From: a virus
Length of the DNA stretch: 37,710 bases
Reading direction: 5' to 3' (one strand)
Virus record (IMG/VR): IMGVR_UViG_3300010233_000101
Span: 1 to 37,710 of that record
A program made the translations under genes and the position numbers. Below, one piece after another: positions 20,996-29,343 of the stretch. Within the stretch, counting starts at the first letter, position 1, and each line of letters opens with the position of its first letter. The notes below the pieces were generated by a model. The model was given only the letters and a program-made list of their open reading frames with translations, was not told the DNA's origin and did no database searches.

Positions 20996-22326
20996 TGAAT
21001 CTTACGAGTTTAGCTAGGTATGATAAGGGCGTTGTCCCTGGTGAAACTACCATCACGAGCGAAGGCTATGTTAAAGCGCGAGCTATTGTTACACGATGCG
21101 GTGTTTTTTTATATAAAAATGCTGATGGTACCATAAGAAAAGAACTTCGCCATCCTGATGACGTGCTTGATCCTTTGAGTCTTGAAACAATTAAAATGAT
21201 CCCTGTTGTCAATGGCCACCCTTCAGAAAGACTTGTAAATGCTGATAACGCCAAACGCCTGGCAATTGGTTACACTGGCGAATTAGTCGAACAGGAACTT
21301 CCTTATATCGTGGCCAACCTACTTGTTACTGACAAGGATGCAGTTGAAGAAATAAAAGATAAAATAAAGAACGAATTATCTTTAGGTTATACTGTCGATT
21401 TGGTACCTGATTTAGGAACGTATTACGGCGAGCCTTATGAATATAGACAGACTAACATTAGATATAATCATCTAGCATTAGTTGATCAAGCTAGAGCCGG
21501 CCCAGAAGCCAGAATAGCTTTAGATGGTAATGACGCAGAAGAAATCTTAAAAGAGGAGGCTATAGTGGCGACAAAAAAGAAAATTAAAATTGACGCAGAA
21601 GAATATTTGCTTGAAGATAATGCAGCAGAGGGCGTCGAGGGCCTTATGCAAAAGCACGAAGAACTCAAGAAAGCTCATGCTGATCTTATGTCCGAGCATA
21701 TGACGATGAAAGACGAGCACGAAAAAATGATGGCAGAACGTGACAGCATGCGCGATAAAGACGCTCATGATCCTGAATCAGTTCATCACCCTCTTGAGAA
21801 TGATGAAATTGGACCTGAAGGTAAAGAAGAGATGGACCCAGTAGATTCATACGGGCAACAATCTCACGTAAAAGACTATGAAAAACCTGTTAACATGGAG
21901 AATCATGCAGTGATGTCACCAAAAAATGAACACTACCCTCACGATCTACCGCACGTTGCAAAAGTCGATGCTGCCGAAGTGAATCGTAGAGTTAAAAATC
22001 GAGTAAGACTTGAAAAGCTTGCGGAACGATATTTAGACAAGAAATCACTAGCGCGATTGGACTCCATGGGCGATATCGAAGTGAAAAAAAGAATCATTTT
22101 AAATTCTCAGCCTAATGCTAAGCTGGAAGGAAAAAGCGATACTTATATTCATGCGCGCTTTGATTCAGTTTTAGAGGATCTTCCAGGAGCAAAAGTTCTT
22201 GCAATGCCTTCTAGCTATAAAGCGGACCGTGATCCGGAAGCAGAAGAAAAGGATAATGCAAATGCCAATGATGCTAGAAAAAATATGATCCGAAGACAAA
22301 AAGTAGCGTATAAAGGAGGGAAATAA
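20992..22326 (+). CDS. DUF2213 capsid maturation protease with C-terminal scaffold
   Basis: The 444-aa protein carries the DUF2213 domain in residues about 1-185 (YVKARAIVTRCGVFLY, IKMIPVVNGHPSE, AIGYTGELVEQE, ELSLGYTVDLV, YNHLALVDQARAGPEARIAL), with His and Ser positions expected of a prohead protease. From about residue 192 it becomes a charged, helical scaffold-like domain with a coiled coil rich in Met, Asp and Glu. A strong internal start at 21565 indicates the scaffold is also made separately. It starts in an ATGA-type overlap with the gpF-like gene, and the capsid genes follow. Confidence 0.85.
   Translation: MMNLTSLARYDKGVVPGETTITSEGYVKARAIVTRCGVFLYKNADGTIRKELRHPDDVLDPLSLETIKMIPVVNGHPSERLVNADNAKRLAIGYTGELVEQELPYIVANLLVTDKDAVEEIKDKIKNELSLGYTVDLVPDLGTYYGEPYEYRQTNIRYNHLALVDQARAGPEARIALDGNDAEEILKEEAIVATKKKIKIDAEEYLLEDNAAEGVEGLMQKHEELKKAHADLMSEHMTMKDEHEKMMAERDSMRDKDAHDPESVHHPLENDEIGPEGKEEMDPVDSYGQQSHVKDYEKPVNMENHAVMSPKNEHYPHDLPHVAKVDAAEVNRRVKNRVRLEKLAERYLDKKSLARLDSMGDIEVKKRIILNSQPNAKLEGKSDTYIHARFDSVLEDLPGAKVLAMPSSYKADRDPEAEEKDNANANDARKNMIRRQKVAYKGGK
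21565..22326 (+). CDS. Nested scaffold protein, internal in-frame GTG start
   Basis: Inside the protease gene, AGAGGAGG is followed 6 nt later by an in-frame GTG at codon 192, the start of MATKKKIKIDAEEYLLED. The product would be 253 aa: the scaffold-like domain alone. This resembles the lambda C/Nu3 arrangement, in which the protease gene contains a separately started scaffold. The ribosome-binding site is one of the best in the window, so the start is likely used. Confidence 0.65.
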   Translation: MATKKKIKIDAEEYLLEDNAAEGVEGLMQKHEELKKAHADLMSEHMTMKDEHEKMMAERDSMRDKDAHDPESVHHPLENDEIGPEGKEEMDPVDSYGQQSHVKDYEKPVNMENHAVMSPKNEHYPHDLPHVAKVDAAEVNRRVKNRVRLEKLAERYLDKKSLARLDSMGDIEVKKRIILNSQPNAKLEGKSDTYIHARFDSVLEDLPGAKVLAMPSSYKADRDPEAEEKDNANANDARKNMIRRQKVAYKGGK

Positions 22327-23111
22327 TGCCCCAATTAGCCTATAACTTTCTCATGAATGTCGGCGTTGCCGGTGAACTTTATGATATTGGATTCAACAAC
22401 GTTTTGACTCCAGTGTCTCCAATTGAGCCTCAAATTTTCCCTGGTCTCGGATTAGCGAAAATTATCGGTGAAGATCTACAAGTCAGACTTCCTCACCAAG
22501 ATATCGTTACGTTGAATGCGTCTGTACCTCTTGTAGCTTCCAACAGCACTATTGTGACATTAAATGGTATTTCTTTAACTGCTGTGGTGTATGCTACTAG
22601 CAATGCAGCAACTTTAACTGCGATTGCAGAATTGATTGCAGCGCAGCCTAATATTGCTTCTGCAACTTCTGACGGTACTTCTAATATCGTAGTTAATGCA
22701 GTGCAAGGGTACGGCGTTACAGCAACAGCAGTAACTACCGCAGGTTCAGGACAACCTACTTGGACTGAAACTTACTCTAACGATAACGTGTTCTATGGCG
22801 TATCTGTATTTATTCAGAATAAAATGAACCTGTACAGTCCTCAAGGGTCAGCGGGAGCAGCTCCTTATATTCCAGGCGATGCAGTCTCAACACTGACTCG
22901 TGGAAGAATTTACGTAACAGCTGAAAATAACGTCACCTCTGATAGTCCAGTTTACTGGAGGATGGTTGCTACTCTTTCCAATCCTGTTCTTGGGTCGTTC
23001 CGATCCGACTCAGATAGTGGAAAAGCGATCCTTCTTTCTAGCAGTCAAGTCAGATGGATTACAAGTGCCACAGCAGGTAACTTAGCTGTTTTAGAAATCA
23101 ACCAACCATAA
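22326..23111 (+). CDS. Capsid decoration or structural protein with inserted domain
   Basis: This 261-aa protein lies between scaffold and major capsid genes, the usual place of a decoration or cement protein. Its N-terminus (QLAYNFLMNVGVAGELYDIG) and C-terminal half (FYGVSVFIQNKMNLYSPQG, GRIYVTAENNV) form the core. Residues about 65-140 are a separate domain (TIVTLNGISLTAVVYAT, LTAIAELIAAQP, VTTAGSGQPT) that resembles inserts in three other virion proteins of this phage. AAAGGAGGG precedes the ATG. Surface display of the insert is inferred. Confidence 0.7.
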   Translation: MPQLAYNFLMNVGVAGELYDIGFNNVLTPVSPIEPQIFPGLGLAKIIGEDLQVRLPHQDIVTLNASVPLVASNSTIVTLNGISLTAVVYATSNAATLTAIAELIAAQPNIASATSDGTSNIVVNAVQGYGVTATAVTTAGSGQPTWTETYSNDNVFYGVSVFIQNKMNLYSPQGSAGAAPYIPGDAVSTLTRGRIYVTAENNVTSDSPVYWRMVATLSNPVLGSFRSDSDSGKAILLSSSQVRWITSATAGNLAVLEINQP

Positions 23112-23129
23112 TCGAGGAGCACTTACAAA

Positions 23130-24095
23130 ATGTCCGATTTAAGTATCATCAAGACCTTCTCTAGCCTTCGACATGACGCTGGGGAAACATTCTTTTTCGC
23201 CAGGGAACTCGAATTTATCAAGTCTAAAAGCTATGATATTGAATTTGCTGAAATGAAATCATTTAAGCATATTCCAATCTCAACAGAGGCTGGTGAAGGT
23301 GCTCAGGCTATTACTTACGCGCAGTTCGAAGAAATCGGTCTTGCTAGGGTCATTGAATCCTATGCAGACGATTTACCGCGTGCTGATATCACTGGTAAGG
23401 AATATACAACTCAGGTCAAATCCATTGGTGTATCTTATGGATATTCTGTGCAGGAGATTCGTTCTGCTGTTCTTGTGGGTCGTTCTTTGACTCAGCGTCA
23501 AGCAAATGCTGCAAGACGTGCAAACGACCAAAAAATCAACCGTTTGGCTTGGTTTGGAGACGCAACATACAACATCCTTGGTGTTATCAATACACCAAAC
23601 ATTCCAGCTTATTTAGTTGCGAATGATGGCGTAGGTGCATCAACTTTATGGGTAGATAAGACTCCTGACCAGATCTTAAGGGATTTAAATCAGATCACCA
23701 ATAGTATCCCTCAACTAACTAAAGGCGTTGAAATGCCAAACACTGTATTGCTTCCTGTGGAACAGTACACTTTGATTGCATCAACTCCAAGAAGTACAAC
23801 GAGCGATACTACTATCCTAGAGTACTTTATTCAGAATAACCCTTTCATCACTACTGTTGACTGGGTTCCTGAATTAACTGGTGCTGGTATTGCTCCTCCA
23901 AGTGGTGGTGCGGGAACAGATATGTTTATTGTTTACGATAAAAATCCAGACAAACTTACCATGGAAATCCCAATGCCATTTACGCAGTATCCTCCACAGG
24001 AACGCGGATTGGAATTTGTGGTTCCATGTGAATCACGTTACGGTGGTATTATCACATACTACCCTCTATCACTAGCATTTGGAGAAGGAATTTAA
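23130..24095 (+). CDS. Major capsid protein (DUF2184 family)
   Basis: The 321-aa protein matches DUF2184 major capsid proteins: ETFFFARELEFIKSKSYD, the segment SIGVSYGYSVQEIRSA, ANAARRANDQKINRLAWFGD, LLPVEQYTLIASTPRS and the end GLEFVVPCESRYGGIITYYP. It builds the HK97-fold capsid shell. GAGGAG precedes the ATG by about 10 nt. It follows the decoration gene by 18 nt. Confidence 0.9.
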   Translation: MSDLSIIKTFSSLRHDAGETFFFARELEFIKSKSYDIEFAEMKSFKHIPISTEAGEGAQAITYAQFEEIGLARVIESYADDLPRADITGKEYTTQVKSIGVSYGYSVQEIRSAVLVGRSLTQRQANAARRANDQKINRLAWFGDATYNILGVINTPNIPAYLVANDGVGASTLWVDKTPDQILRDLNQITNSIPQLTKGVEMPNTVLLPVEQYTLIASTPRSTTSDTTILEYFIQNNPFITTVDWVPELTGAGIAPPSGGAGTDMFIVYDKNPDKLTMEIPMPFTQYPPQERGLEFVVPCESRYGGIITYYPLSLAFGEGI

Positions 24096-24097
24096 AG

Positions 24098-24472
24098 ATG
24101 GCTTTAGTTAAATACAACGGAAAGAATGTTCTTGGAGTGATTGGAAAAAAAGGGATTAATCGCGTTATCCCCGGAGTGAATGAAGTAGACGATGAAGTTC
24201 TCAATGAAATGAAAGCTCATCCTCTATTTCGTTCGCGAATGGATAAAGGATTGATCCAAATTTTGAAGGACTCTGAATCAAAAGATGGAAAGAGAAGCGT
24301 GGATGAGATGCTTGGTTTAATGCCTGGAATCTTCGACGTAAAACTCTTGAAAAAATTGATCGAGACTGACGGAAGAACACCTGTGACTCGTGCTGCTCAA
24401 AAGCAGCTTGATGCTATCAGAAATCCATCTAAAGCCAAGGAACAAAAAGAAGATGACAACCATTTCCAGTAG
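24098..24472 (+). CDS. Head-region structural accessory protein, unknown
   Basis: This 124-aa protein has a small beta-rich N-terminus (MALVKYNGKNVLGVIGKKG, INRVIPGVNEVDDEVL) and a helical, Lys-rich C-terminus. In related phages a gene at this place, between capsid and DUF4054 gene, is structural, but its function is not firmly known. AAGGA lies 8 nt before the ATG. It overlaps the next gene by 20 nt. Confidence 0.6.
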   Translation: MALVKYNGKNVLGVIGKKGINRVIPGVNEVDDEVLNEMKAHPLFRSRMDKGLIQILKDSESKDGKRSVDEMLGLMPGIFDVKLLKKLIETDGRTPVTRAAQKQLDAIRNPSKAKEQKEDDNHFQ

Positions 24473-24908
24473 TACAGTGATAAGCGCGTTGTTTATCTAT
24501 GCGCCACAATTCTACACGACCGATACGGATCGACTTGCATATCTGAATAGCCTATATACGCTACTCACTTGTCAGGTTAACTCTAATTTTTTGTCGTGCT
24601 GTGGCCCATCTGTATTTGCTTTTTTAATGGCTCATTATCTTACTTTGGCTGCCAATCCAAATCTAGGCGTGCTCTCAAATATAGCCGAGGGAGATCTTTC
24701 CCTCGGTTATAATGTGTCGGCTGATATGGATGCTTTACTACTTACTCCTTATGGTAGAAGCTATATGGATCTTGTAAAACGTACAACTCTGGGAAGTACT
24801 GTGACGAATTTACCCGTTGTTCTCGGCGGTGTAATTCAGAATATGCCTGTTACATGTGGTTGTGCGGGCGGTTACGGATGGGGTTTCGGTAATGCGGGAT
24901 GCTGCTAA
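24453..24908 (+). CDS. DUF4054 head-completion protein
   Basis: The 151-aa protein (ATG at 24453) fits DUF4054: FIYAPQFYTTDTDRLAYLNSL, AFLMAHYLTLAANPN, SLGYNVSAD and LLLTPYGRSYMDL. This family acts as the head-tail adaptor. The longer frame start at 24390 overlaps the previous gene too far. The C-terminus is unusual: it ends in a Cys/Gly-rich tail (CGCAGGYGWGFGNAGCC) that could form disulfides or bind metal. Confidence 0.75.
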   Translation: MTTISSSTVISALFIYAPQFYTTDTDRLAYLNSLYTLLTCQVNSNFLSCCGPSVFAFLMAHYLTLAANPNLGVLSNIAEGDLSLGYNVSADMDALLLTPYGRSYMDLVKRTTLGSTVTNLPVVLGGVIQNMPVTCGCAGGYGWGFGNAGCC

Positions 24909-24910
24909 AT

Positions 24911-25393
24911 ATGGCTGGGATATTCGAAGAAGATCGAAAGCAGTTTGATCAGATGATCAAGAATATTGAACAGTTCGAAAATTCATATGTTTTGATTGGG
25001 TTCCAGGAAGGCTCGGTTACAAAATCACAGGTGAAAGGCAATCGCAGAAAAGAGCCTGGAAAATCTATGGCTCAAATTGCGTCTGACAACGAATATGGAA
25101 CCAGATCAGTGCCTCAAAGGTCATTCATGAGGACAAGTTTCGATGAAAATCGTGACCTTCTTGTGCGCGTGATAAATGCAGAATACGATAAAGTTGTCCA
25201 AGGTACATCCACAGTGAAAAAATCTCTCAATGCCATTGGGTTATTAGGAGTAGATTTAGTGCAGCAAAAGATTAGATCTATCTATGTGCCACCGAACTCA
25301 GCCAGGACAATTGCGATTAAAAAGAGCTCTAAACCACTAATAGATTTTGGTCAAATGATTCAGTCAGTTAGACACAAAGTAGTGATGCCATGA
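24911..25393 (+). CDS. Neck/tail completion protein (HK97 gp10-like)
   Basis: The 160-aa product (MAGIFEEDRKQFDQMIKNI...) contains AQIASDNEYGTRSVPQRSFMR, a motif typical of tail-completion or minor virion proteins of the HK97 gp10 group. The ATG at 24911 is preferred because the sequence MAGIFEED is a natural start; an in-frame ATG at 24899 overlapping the previous gene is also possible. It ends in an ATGA overlap with the next neck gene. Confidence 0.6.
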   Translation: MAGIFEEDRKQFDQMIKNIEQFENSYVLIGFQEGSVTKSQVKGNRRKEPGKSMAQIASDNEYGTRSVPQRSFMRTSFDENRDLLVRVINAEYDKVVQGTSTVKKSLNAIGLLGVDLVQQKIRSIYVPPNSARTIAIKKSSKPLIDFGQMIQSVRHKVVMP

Positions 25394-26064
25394 TTCCAAT
25401 AATCGAGCCACTGTCACCATTCGAAGTTTTTAGAACACCTATTACAATTAGACGTTTTACGCAGGGATTTTATCTAAATGGAATATGGCAAGAAGGAAGC
25501 CAGGTTATCTTATCTACTGTGCTTATTACTGGCAACGTGGTCAATATTACGATTAACGGCGTGGCCCTAGCTCCAATCACTTTTTTGACTAGCGCGACAA
25601 TCACAATGAATTTGATTGCAGCAGCTCTATTGCTTCAACCTGGAATTCAGCAAGTTGATATTTCATCCAATAATTTGACTCTGACAATCATTCCAATACA
25701 GCCGGCCCTTTCTTCTGTTTCAGTTTTTACAATCACTGGAGGAGCAAGCCAGCCAACAAAAACAATTACAAATTCACCTATGATAATTAGTGCAACCGCT
25801 AGTGTGCAACCGCTCGGAAAAGATGTCGCATTAGTTCCAGAAGGAAGAAGAGACAAAGCAGAATTTAAATTTTACACGTCAACCGAAATCTATGGCATTA
25901 CAACACAAAACCCAGATCAAGTCTCAGTAATTAAAGCTCCATTTACAGGAATAGTTTACGAAGTAATTAATATTAATGATTGGCAAAACAATTCTAATTT
26001 TAATATAACTAATCATTATAAGTTTATTGCTTTGAGATTGCATCCGTTACCAGGAGTTTTGTAA
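25390..26064 (+). CDS. Head closure/neck protein with inserted domain
   Basis: The flanks of this 224-aa protein match small head-closure proteins (TIRRFTQGFYLNGIWQEGS at the start; SATASVQPLGKDVALVPEGR, NPDQVSVIKAPFTGIVYEV and NHYKFIALRL at the end). Between them, residues about 38-130 form an extra domain with VVNITINGVALAPITF, LIAAALLLQPG and FTITGGASQPTKTI, resembling inserts in three other virion proteins. The insert interrupts the protein at a clear junction. Confidence 0.7.
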   Translation: MIPIIEPLSPFEVFRTPITIRRFTQGFYLNGIWQEGSQVILSTVLITGNVVNITINGVALAPITFLTSATITMNLIAAALLLQPGIQQVDISSNNLTLTIIPIQPALSSVSVFTITGGASQPTKTITNSPMIISATASVQPLGKDVALVPEGRRDKAEFKFYTSTEIYGITTQNPDQVSVIKAPFTGIVYEVININDWQNNSNFNITNHYKFIALRLHPLPGVL

Positions 26065-26606
26065 TGGCGATAGATTTTAGTCTGGTTCGGACATATTTGT
26101 ATAATTGGGCAGTTGCCAATATTCCTTCTGCAATGCCAGTAGTATATCTATTTCCAAATGCTCCTAGACCGACAGTTGATTATGTATCGCTTTATATAAG
26201 CACAATTACTCAGATTGGTTGGGATTGGACACAAGATCCACTCGATGATTTTGGTATTTCAAAAATGGTAGGCGACCGCGAATTCACTCTACAAGTACAG
26301 GCGTATGGAGGTGATCCGATGACTGTGCTTCAAAATCTTCGAACGAGCTTGCAAAAACAGACTGTTTTAGATAGTCTACGTGTGAATGGAATCGTTTTCG
26401 TAAACTGGTTTGCCATAAATGATGTGACCGAATTAGTTGACTCGCGATTCGAGCAAAGAGCGTCTATGGACGTACTTTTTAGGATTGCGGATATTTCCAC
26501 CGATGATTTAGGTGTAATTGATAGAATAGTGTTGCAAGAGGTTGTGAAAGATCCAACCGGAACAACTGTGTACGATGAAACATTTACCATACCCCCAGCC
26601 CCATAA
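26064..26606 (+). CDS. Phage neck terminator protein (LIC_12616-like)
   Basis: The 180-aa protein has the family pattern VDYVSLYISTITQIGWD, REFTLQVQAYGGDPM, LQNLRTSLQKQTVLD and RFEQRASMDVLFRIADIS. Such proteins end the tail tube and join it to the neck. AGGAG lies 8 nt before the ATG, which overlaps the previous stop. The sheath gene follows after 9 nt. Confidence 0.8.
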   Translation: MAIDFSLVRTYLYNWAVANIPSAMPVVYLFPNAPRPTVDYVSLYISTITQIGWDWTQDPLDDFGISKMVGDREFTLQVQAYGGDPMTVLQNLRTSLQKQTVLDSLRVNGIVFVNWFAINDVTELVDSRFEQRASMDVLFRIADISTDDLGVIDRIVLQEVVKDPTGTTVYDETFTIPPAP

Positions 26607-26615
26607 GGATTCATT

Positions 26616-28826
26616 ATGCCTCTGAGCAATATCGTAAACGTGCAAATCACAAGAGAGACTCAAAGCGTATCTCAAGCCGGATTCGGATCTTTGATGGTGC
26701 TTGGAACGAATAAAAACTGGAATGATCTAATCAAACAATATGCAAATTTGCAAGAAGTCGCAGCAGATTTTAACTCATATGACTCTGAATATATTGCAGC
26801 GCAAGATTTTTTCTCTCAGCCTATCACACCCCCTTTGCTATATATCGGAAGGCGTACTGTTGACTCGGTAGGAATCGATGTCGAAACAGCTATGGCAGGT
26901 AAAGAATATACTGCAACGATTAATGGTAATGATGTCACAATAAATTCGACGACAAATGTGCAAGATTCTGTGGTGACTCTTACAGGGATCATGACATACA
27001 CAATCACATTTAGTACTGATTTTAACTCAGGTACTACCGCCATTACTCCAACTGTAAATGGTGTTACTTTAGCCCCTACAGCTTGGACTTCAAACCAAGT
27101 GACAACGATTGCAGCCGTTGCAACAGTTATTGGTGCGGCATCAGGTGTAACAAGTTCAACTTCTTCAGGTGATGTTATCACTGTCGTTTTTGCAGCATCT
27201 GCAACTGCAACAGTGAATTCGTGTACAGTTGCCGGAACAGGATCCCAACCGACTGTTGTTATCGCTAACAACGGCCCTCTAGTTGCTAGTAATGCTATCA
27301 CTGTTGCAGTAAATGGTACACCGCTTTCAGGCTCTCCTTTTACATATGCTTCAACAAGTCTTGCAACGATGACAACAATTGCAAATGCTATTAAAACGTA
27401 TCTCAATACTACATATAGTCCTGGCATAGCAAATGCTGTTGTAAGCGGTGTCAACCACAATATTTTGACTATAACTAGCAATCCTTACCAGGGTGGCGTA
27501 GTAACAACATTTAGTGTTGCAAGTGGATCATCTCAAGCAACCGCTGCAATCGTAAATACTGCTCAACCTACCGATAAGAATACTATTGCCGATGCATTAG
27601 CAGCAGCGATTAATGCCTTTTCTCCTTCTCTTCCTGTTACTGCCTCTGTTCCAGATGCGCCCGATGGAACTTTGACAATTGTTGCAGACGTGTCAGGCGT
27701 GCCATTTACACTAGTTGTATCGACGAATATTACTAATCCAAGTCAGGCTAGGGTACGAATTACACAAGTAAAGCCAAATCAGGCATACACAGTGCTGATA
27801 AACGGAACTCCGTTTATCTATCAAGCCCCTAATAATGTCTCTAGCAACGCTCAAATTGCTGCCGGTCTTGTGGATTTGATTAACGCTCCTACTACGCTAG
27901 TTCCTGTAACTGCTTCTGACAATGCCGATGGTTCATTTGAAGTTTTAGGAAATGCCAATGCAGCATTTTTGATTCAAGCTACTCCTCTGGAGGTGATGGC
28001 GATTCAAAAAGGTTTGATTATTCAACCTTATGTGCCTTCAGCTTCAGTTGTGGATGATTTAACAGCTATACAGGCGGTGAATAATGATTGGTATGCTCTT
28101 GCCCTCACGGATAGAACGGTTGCGACAGTCGAGGCCGTGGCATCGTGGATTGAAACGCAGATCAAGATCTTTGGCACAGCCTCAGATGATACCGATATTA
28201 TCGATGAAGCAGCGGGAGTCGACACCACTTCTATTGCAGCTTTGTTCAACAATGCAGGATACGTAAGAACGTTTGTATTATATCACGAGGAAGCTGCCGA
28301 TGATTATCCAGAGTGCGCTTGGTTTGGAAATTGTCTACCATTTGTTCCAGGGTCAGAAACATGGATGTTCAAAACACTGAATTCAATTTCCTACTCGACA
28401 TTGAGCTCAACACAAGAAGCGAATGCTTTTGCAAAGTCCGCAAATACTTATGAGTATGTGGGTGGCGTTGGAATCACACAGAGAGGAACAATGGCCCAGG
28501 GTGAATACATAGATATCATTCGCGGTGTTGATTGGCTCACAAGCACAATACAAACACTAGTGTATGCCATCCTAGTCAACTCTCCAAAGATCCCTTATAC
28601 TGATTCAGGCATTACAGCGATTGAAGGGCAAATTAGAAAGGCATTGCAAATGGGTGTAACGAATAATTTCATAGCTCAAGATCCACCATACCAAATTTTT
28701 GTTCCTCTTGCGTCTGCCGTGCCTTCAGTTGATAAAGCGAATAGGATCTTGAGGAATGTCAAGTTCCAGGCAACTCTAGCAGGAGCAATCCAAGCTGTGA
28801 ATATTACCGGTACCGTAAGAGTGTAA
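26616..28826 (+). CDS. Contractile tail sheath protein (DUF3383) with large insert
   Basis: This 736-aa sheath subunit is much longer than the usual DUF3383 protein of about 400-500 residues. The sheath core is seen at both ends: N-terminal NIVNVQITRETQSVSQAGF and LLYIGRRTVD, and C-terminal ALTDRTVATVEAVASWIE, CAWFGNCLPFVPGSETWMF, GGVGITQRGTMAQGEYID and the closing FQATLAGAIQAVNITGTVRV. Residues about 110-330 hold one or two copies of the Thr/Ala-rich beta domain (TPTVNGVTLAPTAW; SNAITVAVNGTPLSG), each ending near G-S-(S)-Q-(P)-T/A. The insert is likely exposed on the tail surface; this is inference. Confidence 0.9.
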   Translation: MPLSNIVNVQITRETQSVSQAGFGSLMVLGTNKNWNDLIKQYANLQEVAADFNSYDSEYIAAQDFFSQPITPPLLYIGRRTVDSVGIDVETAMAGKEYTATINGNDVTINSTTNVQDSVVTLTGIMTYTITFSTDFNSGTTAITPTVNGVTLAPTAWTSNQVTTIAAVATVIGAASGVTSSTSSGDVITVVFAASATATVNSCTVAGTGSQPTVVIANNGPLVASNAITVAVNGTPLSGSPFTYASTSLATMTTIANAIKTYLNTTYSPGIANAVVSGVNHNILTITSNPYQGGVVTTFSVASGSSQATAAIVNTAQPTDKNTIADALAAAINAFSPSLPVTASVPDAPDGTLTIVADVSGVPFTLVVSTNITNPSQARVRITQVKPNQAYTVLINGTPFIYQAPNNVSSNAQIAAGLVDLINAPTTLVPVTASDNADGSFEVLGNANAAFLIQATPLEVMAIQKGLIIQPYVPSASVVDDLTAIQAVNNDWYALALTDRTVATVEAVASWIETQIKIFGTASDDTDIIDEAAGVDTTSIAALFNNAGYVRTFVLYHEEAADDYPECAWFGNCLPFVPGSETWMFKTLNSISYSTLSSTQEANAFAKSANTYEYVGGVGITQRGTMAQGEYIDIIRGVDWLTSTIQTLVYAILVNSPKIPYTDSGITAIEGQIRKALQMGVTNNFIAQDPPYQIFVPLASAVPSVDKANRILRNVKFQATLAGAIQAVNITGTVRV

Positions 28827-28832
28827 ATCTGT

Positions 28833-28860
28833 TTTACATTAAATGGTCGTATGATATATT
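28833..28860 (+). promoter_or_regulatory. Predicted promoter of the HNH gene, starting inside its hairpin
   Basis: TTTACA (28833-28838) and TATATT (28855-28860) are 16 nt apart, and TG precedes the -10 as in extended -10 promoters. The predicted start near 28867 lies inside the left arm of the hairpin at 28858-28886, so RNAs from here cannot form the full hairpin. Confidence 0.55.
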
Positions 28861-28886
28861 TTCACCTCTAATTTAGGGGTGAAAAT
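28858..28886 (+). promoter_or_regulatory. Hairpin hiding the ribosome-binding site of the HNH gene
   Basis: ATTTTCACCTCTA (28858-28870) and TAGGGGTGAAAAT (28874-28886) pair over 13 bp with one T.G and a 3-nt loop. The right arm contains the AGGGGT Shine-Dalgarno and the first two bases of the ATG at 28885. In read-through transcripts from the sheath gene this should block translation. Confidence 0.7.
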
Positions 28887-29343
28887 GAAATGTGAATGTG
28901 GAATTTGTTTGAAATGCAAAAATCGTGAAGCTTGTAAAAAATATAGGAAAAATAATCCTGAAAAACAAAAACAAAAAAATGAAAGACAGCGTGAAAAAAG
29001 GAAAATTAGTGGATACTTAAAGAAATATTTAAAAGAAAATCCACTAATAAGAAAAAAAATTGCAGAAAGAAGAAAAATATATGTTAAAGAAAATTTAGAA
29101 AAAATTAAGAGTCAGGTAAAAAGACATCAAGCTAAAAATAGAGATAAATATTTAGCTCGTCAAGACCTACGTAGAGCAGTATTAAGAGGAAAAATTATAA
29201 AACCTTCAATTTGTCAAAATTGTAATATTGAGAAAGATAAGATTGAAGGGCATCATACAGATTATTCAAAAAGACTTGAAGTGATCTGGTTATGTAAAGA
29301 ATGTCATCAAAATGAACATAAGAGAATTGGAGGTATACTGTGA
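28885..29343 (+). CDS. Free-standing HNH endonuclease
   Basis: The 152-aa protein has an N-terminal Cys cluster (CECGICLKCKNREAC), a long basic helical middle rich in Lys and Arg, and a C-terminal HNH domain: SICQNCNIEK (C110, C113), IEGHHTDYSKRLEVIWLC (H123, H124) and CKECHQNEH (C137, C140, H141, H145). It is a likely homing endonuclease placed between the sheath and tube genes. It is richer in A and T than its neighbours, which suggests separate origin. Its ribosome-binding site is hidden in a hairpin. Its last codons supply the GGAGG Shine-Dalgarno of the tube gene, so the insertion is well fitted to the operon. Confidence 0.85.
   Translation: MKCECGICLKCKNREACKKYRKNNPEKQKQKNERQREKRKISGYLKKYLKENPLIRKKIAERRKIYVKENLEKIKSQVKRHQAKNRDKYLARQDLRRAVLRGKIIKPSICQNCNIEKDKIEGHHTDYSKRLEVIWLCKECHQNEHKRIGGIL

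Noticed and set aside
26816-27481. Leftward 221-aa open frame inside the sheath gene
   Set aside because: It mirrors the repetitive Thr/Val/Ala codons of the sheath insert; it has no signals of its own and lies within one transcription unit of the other strand.
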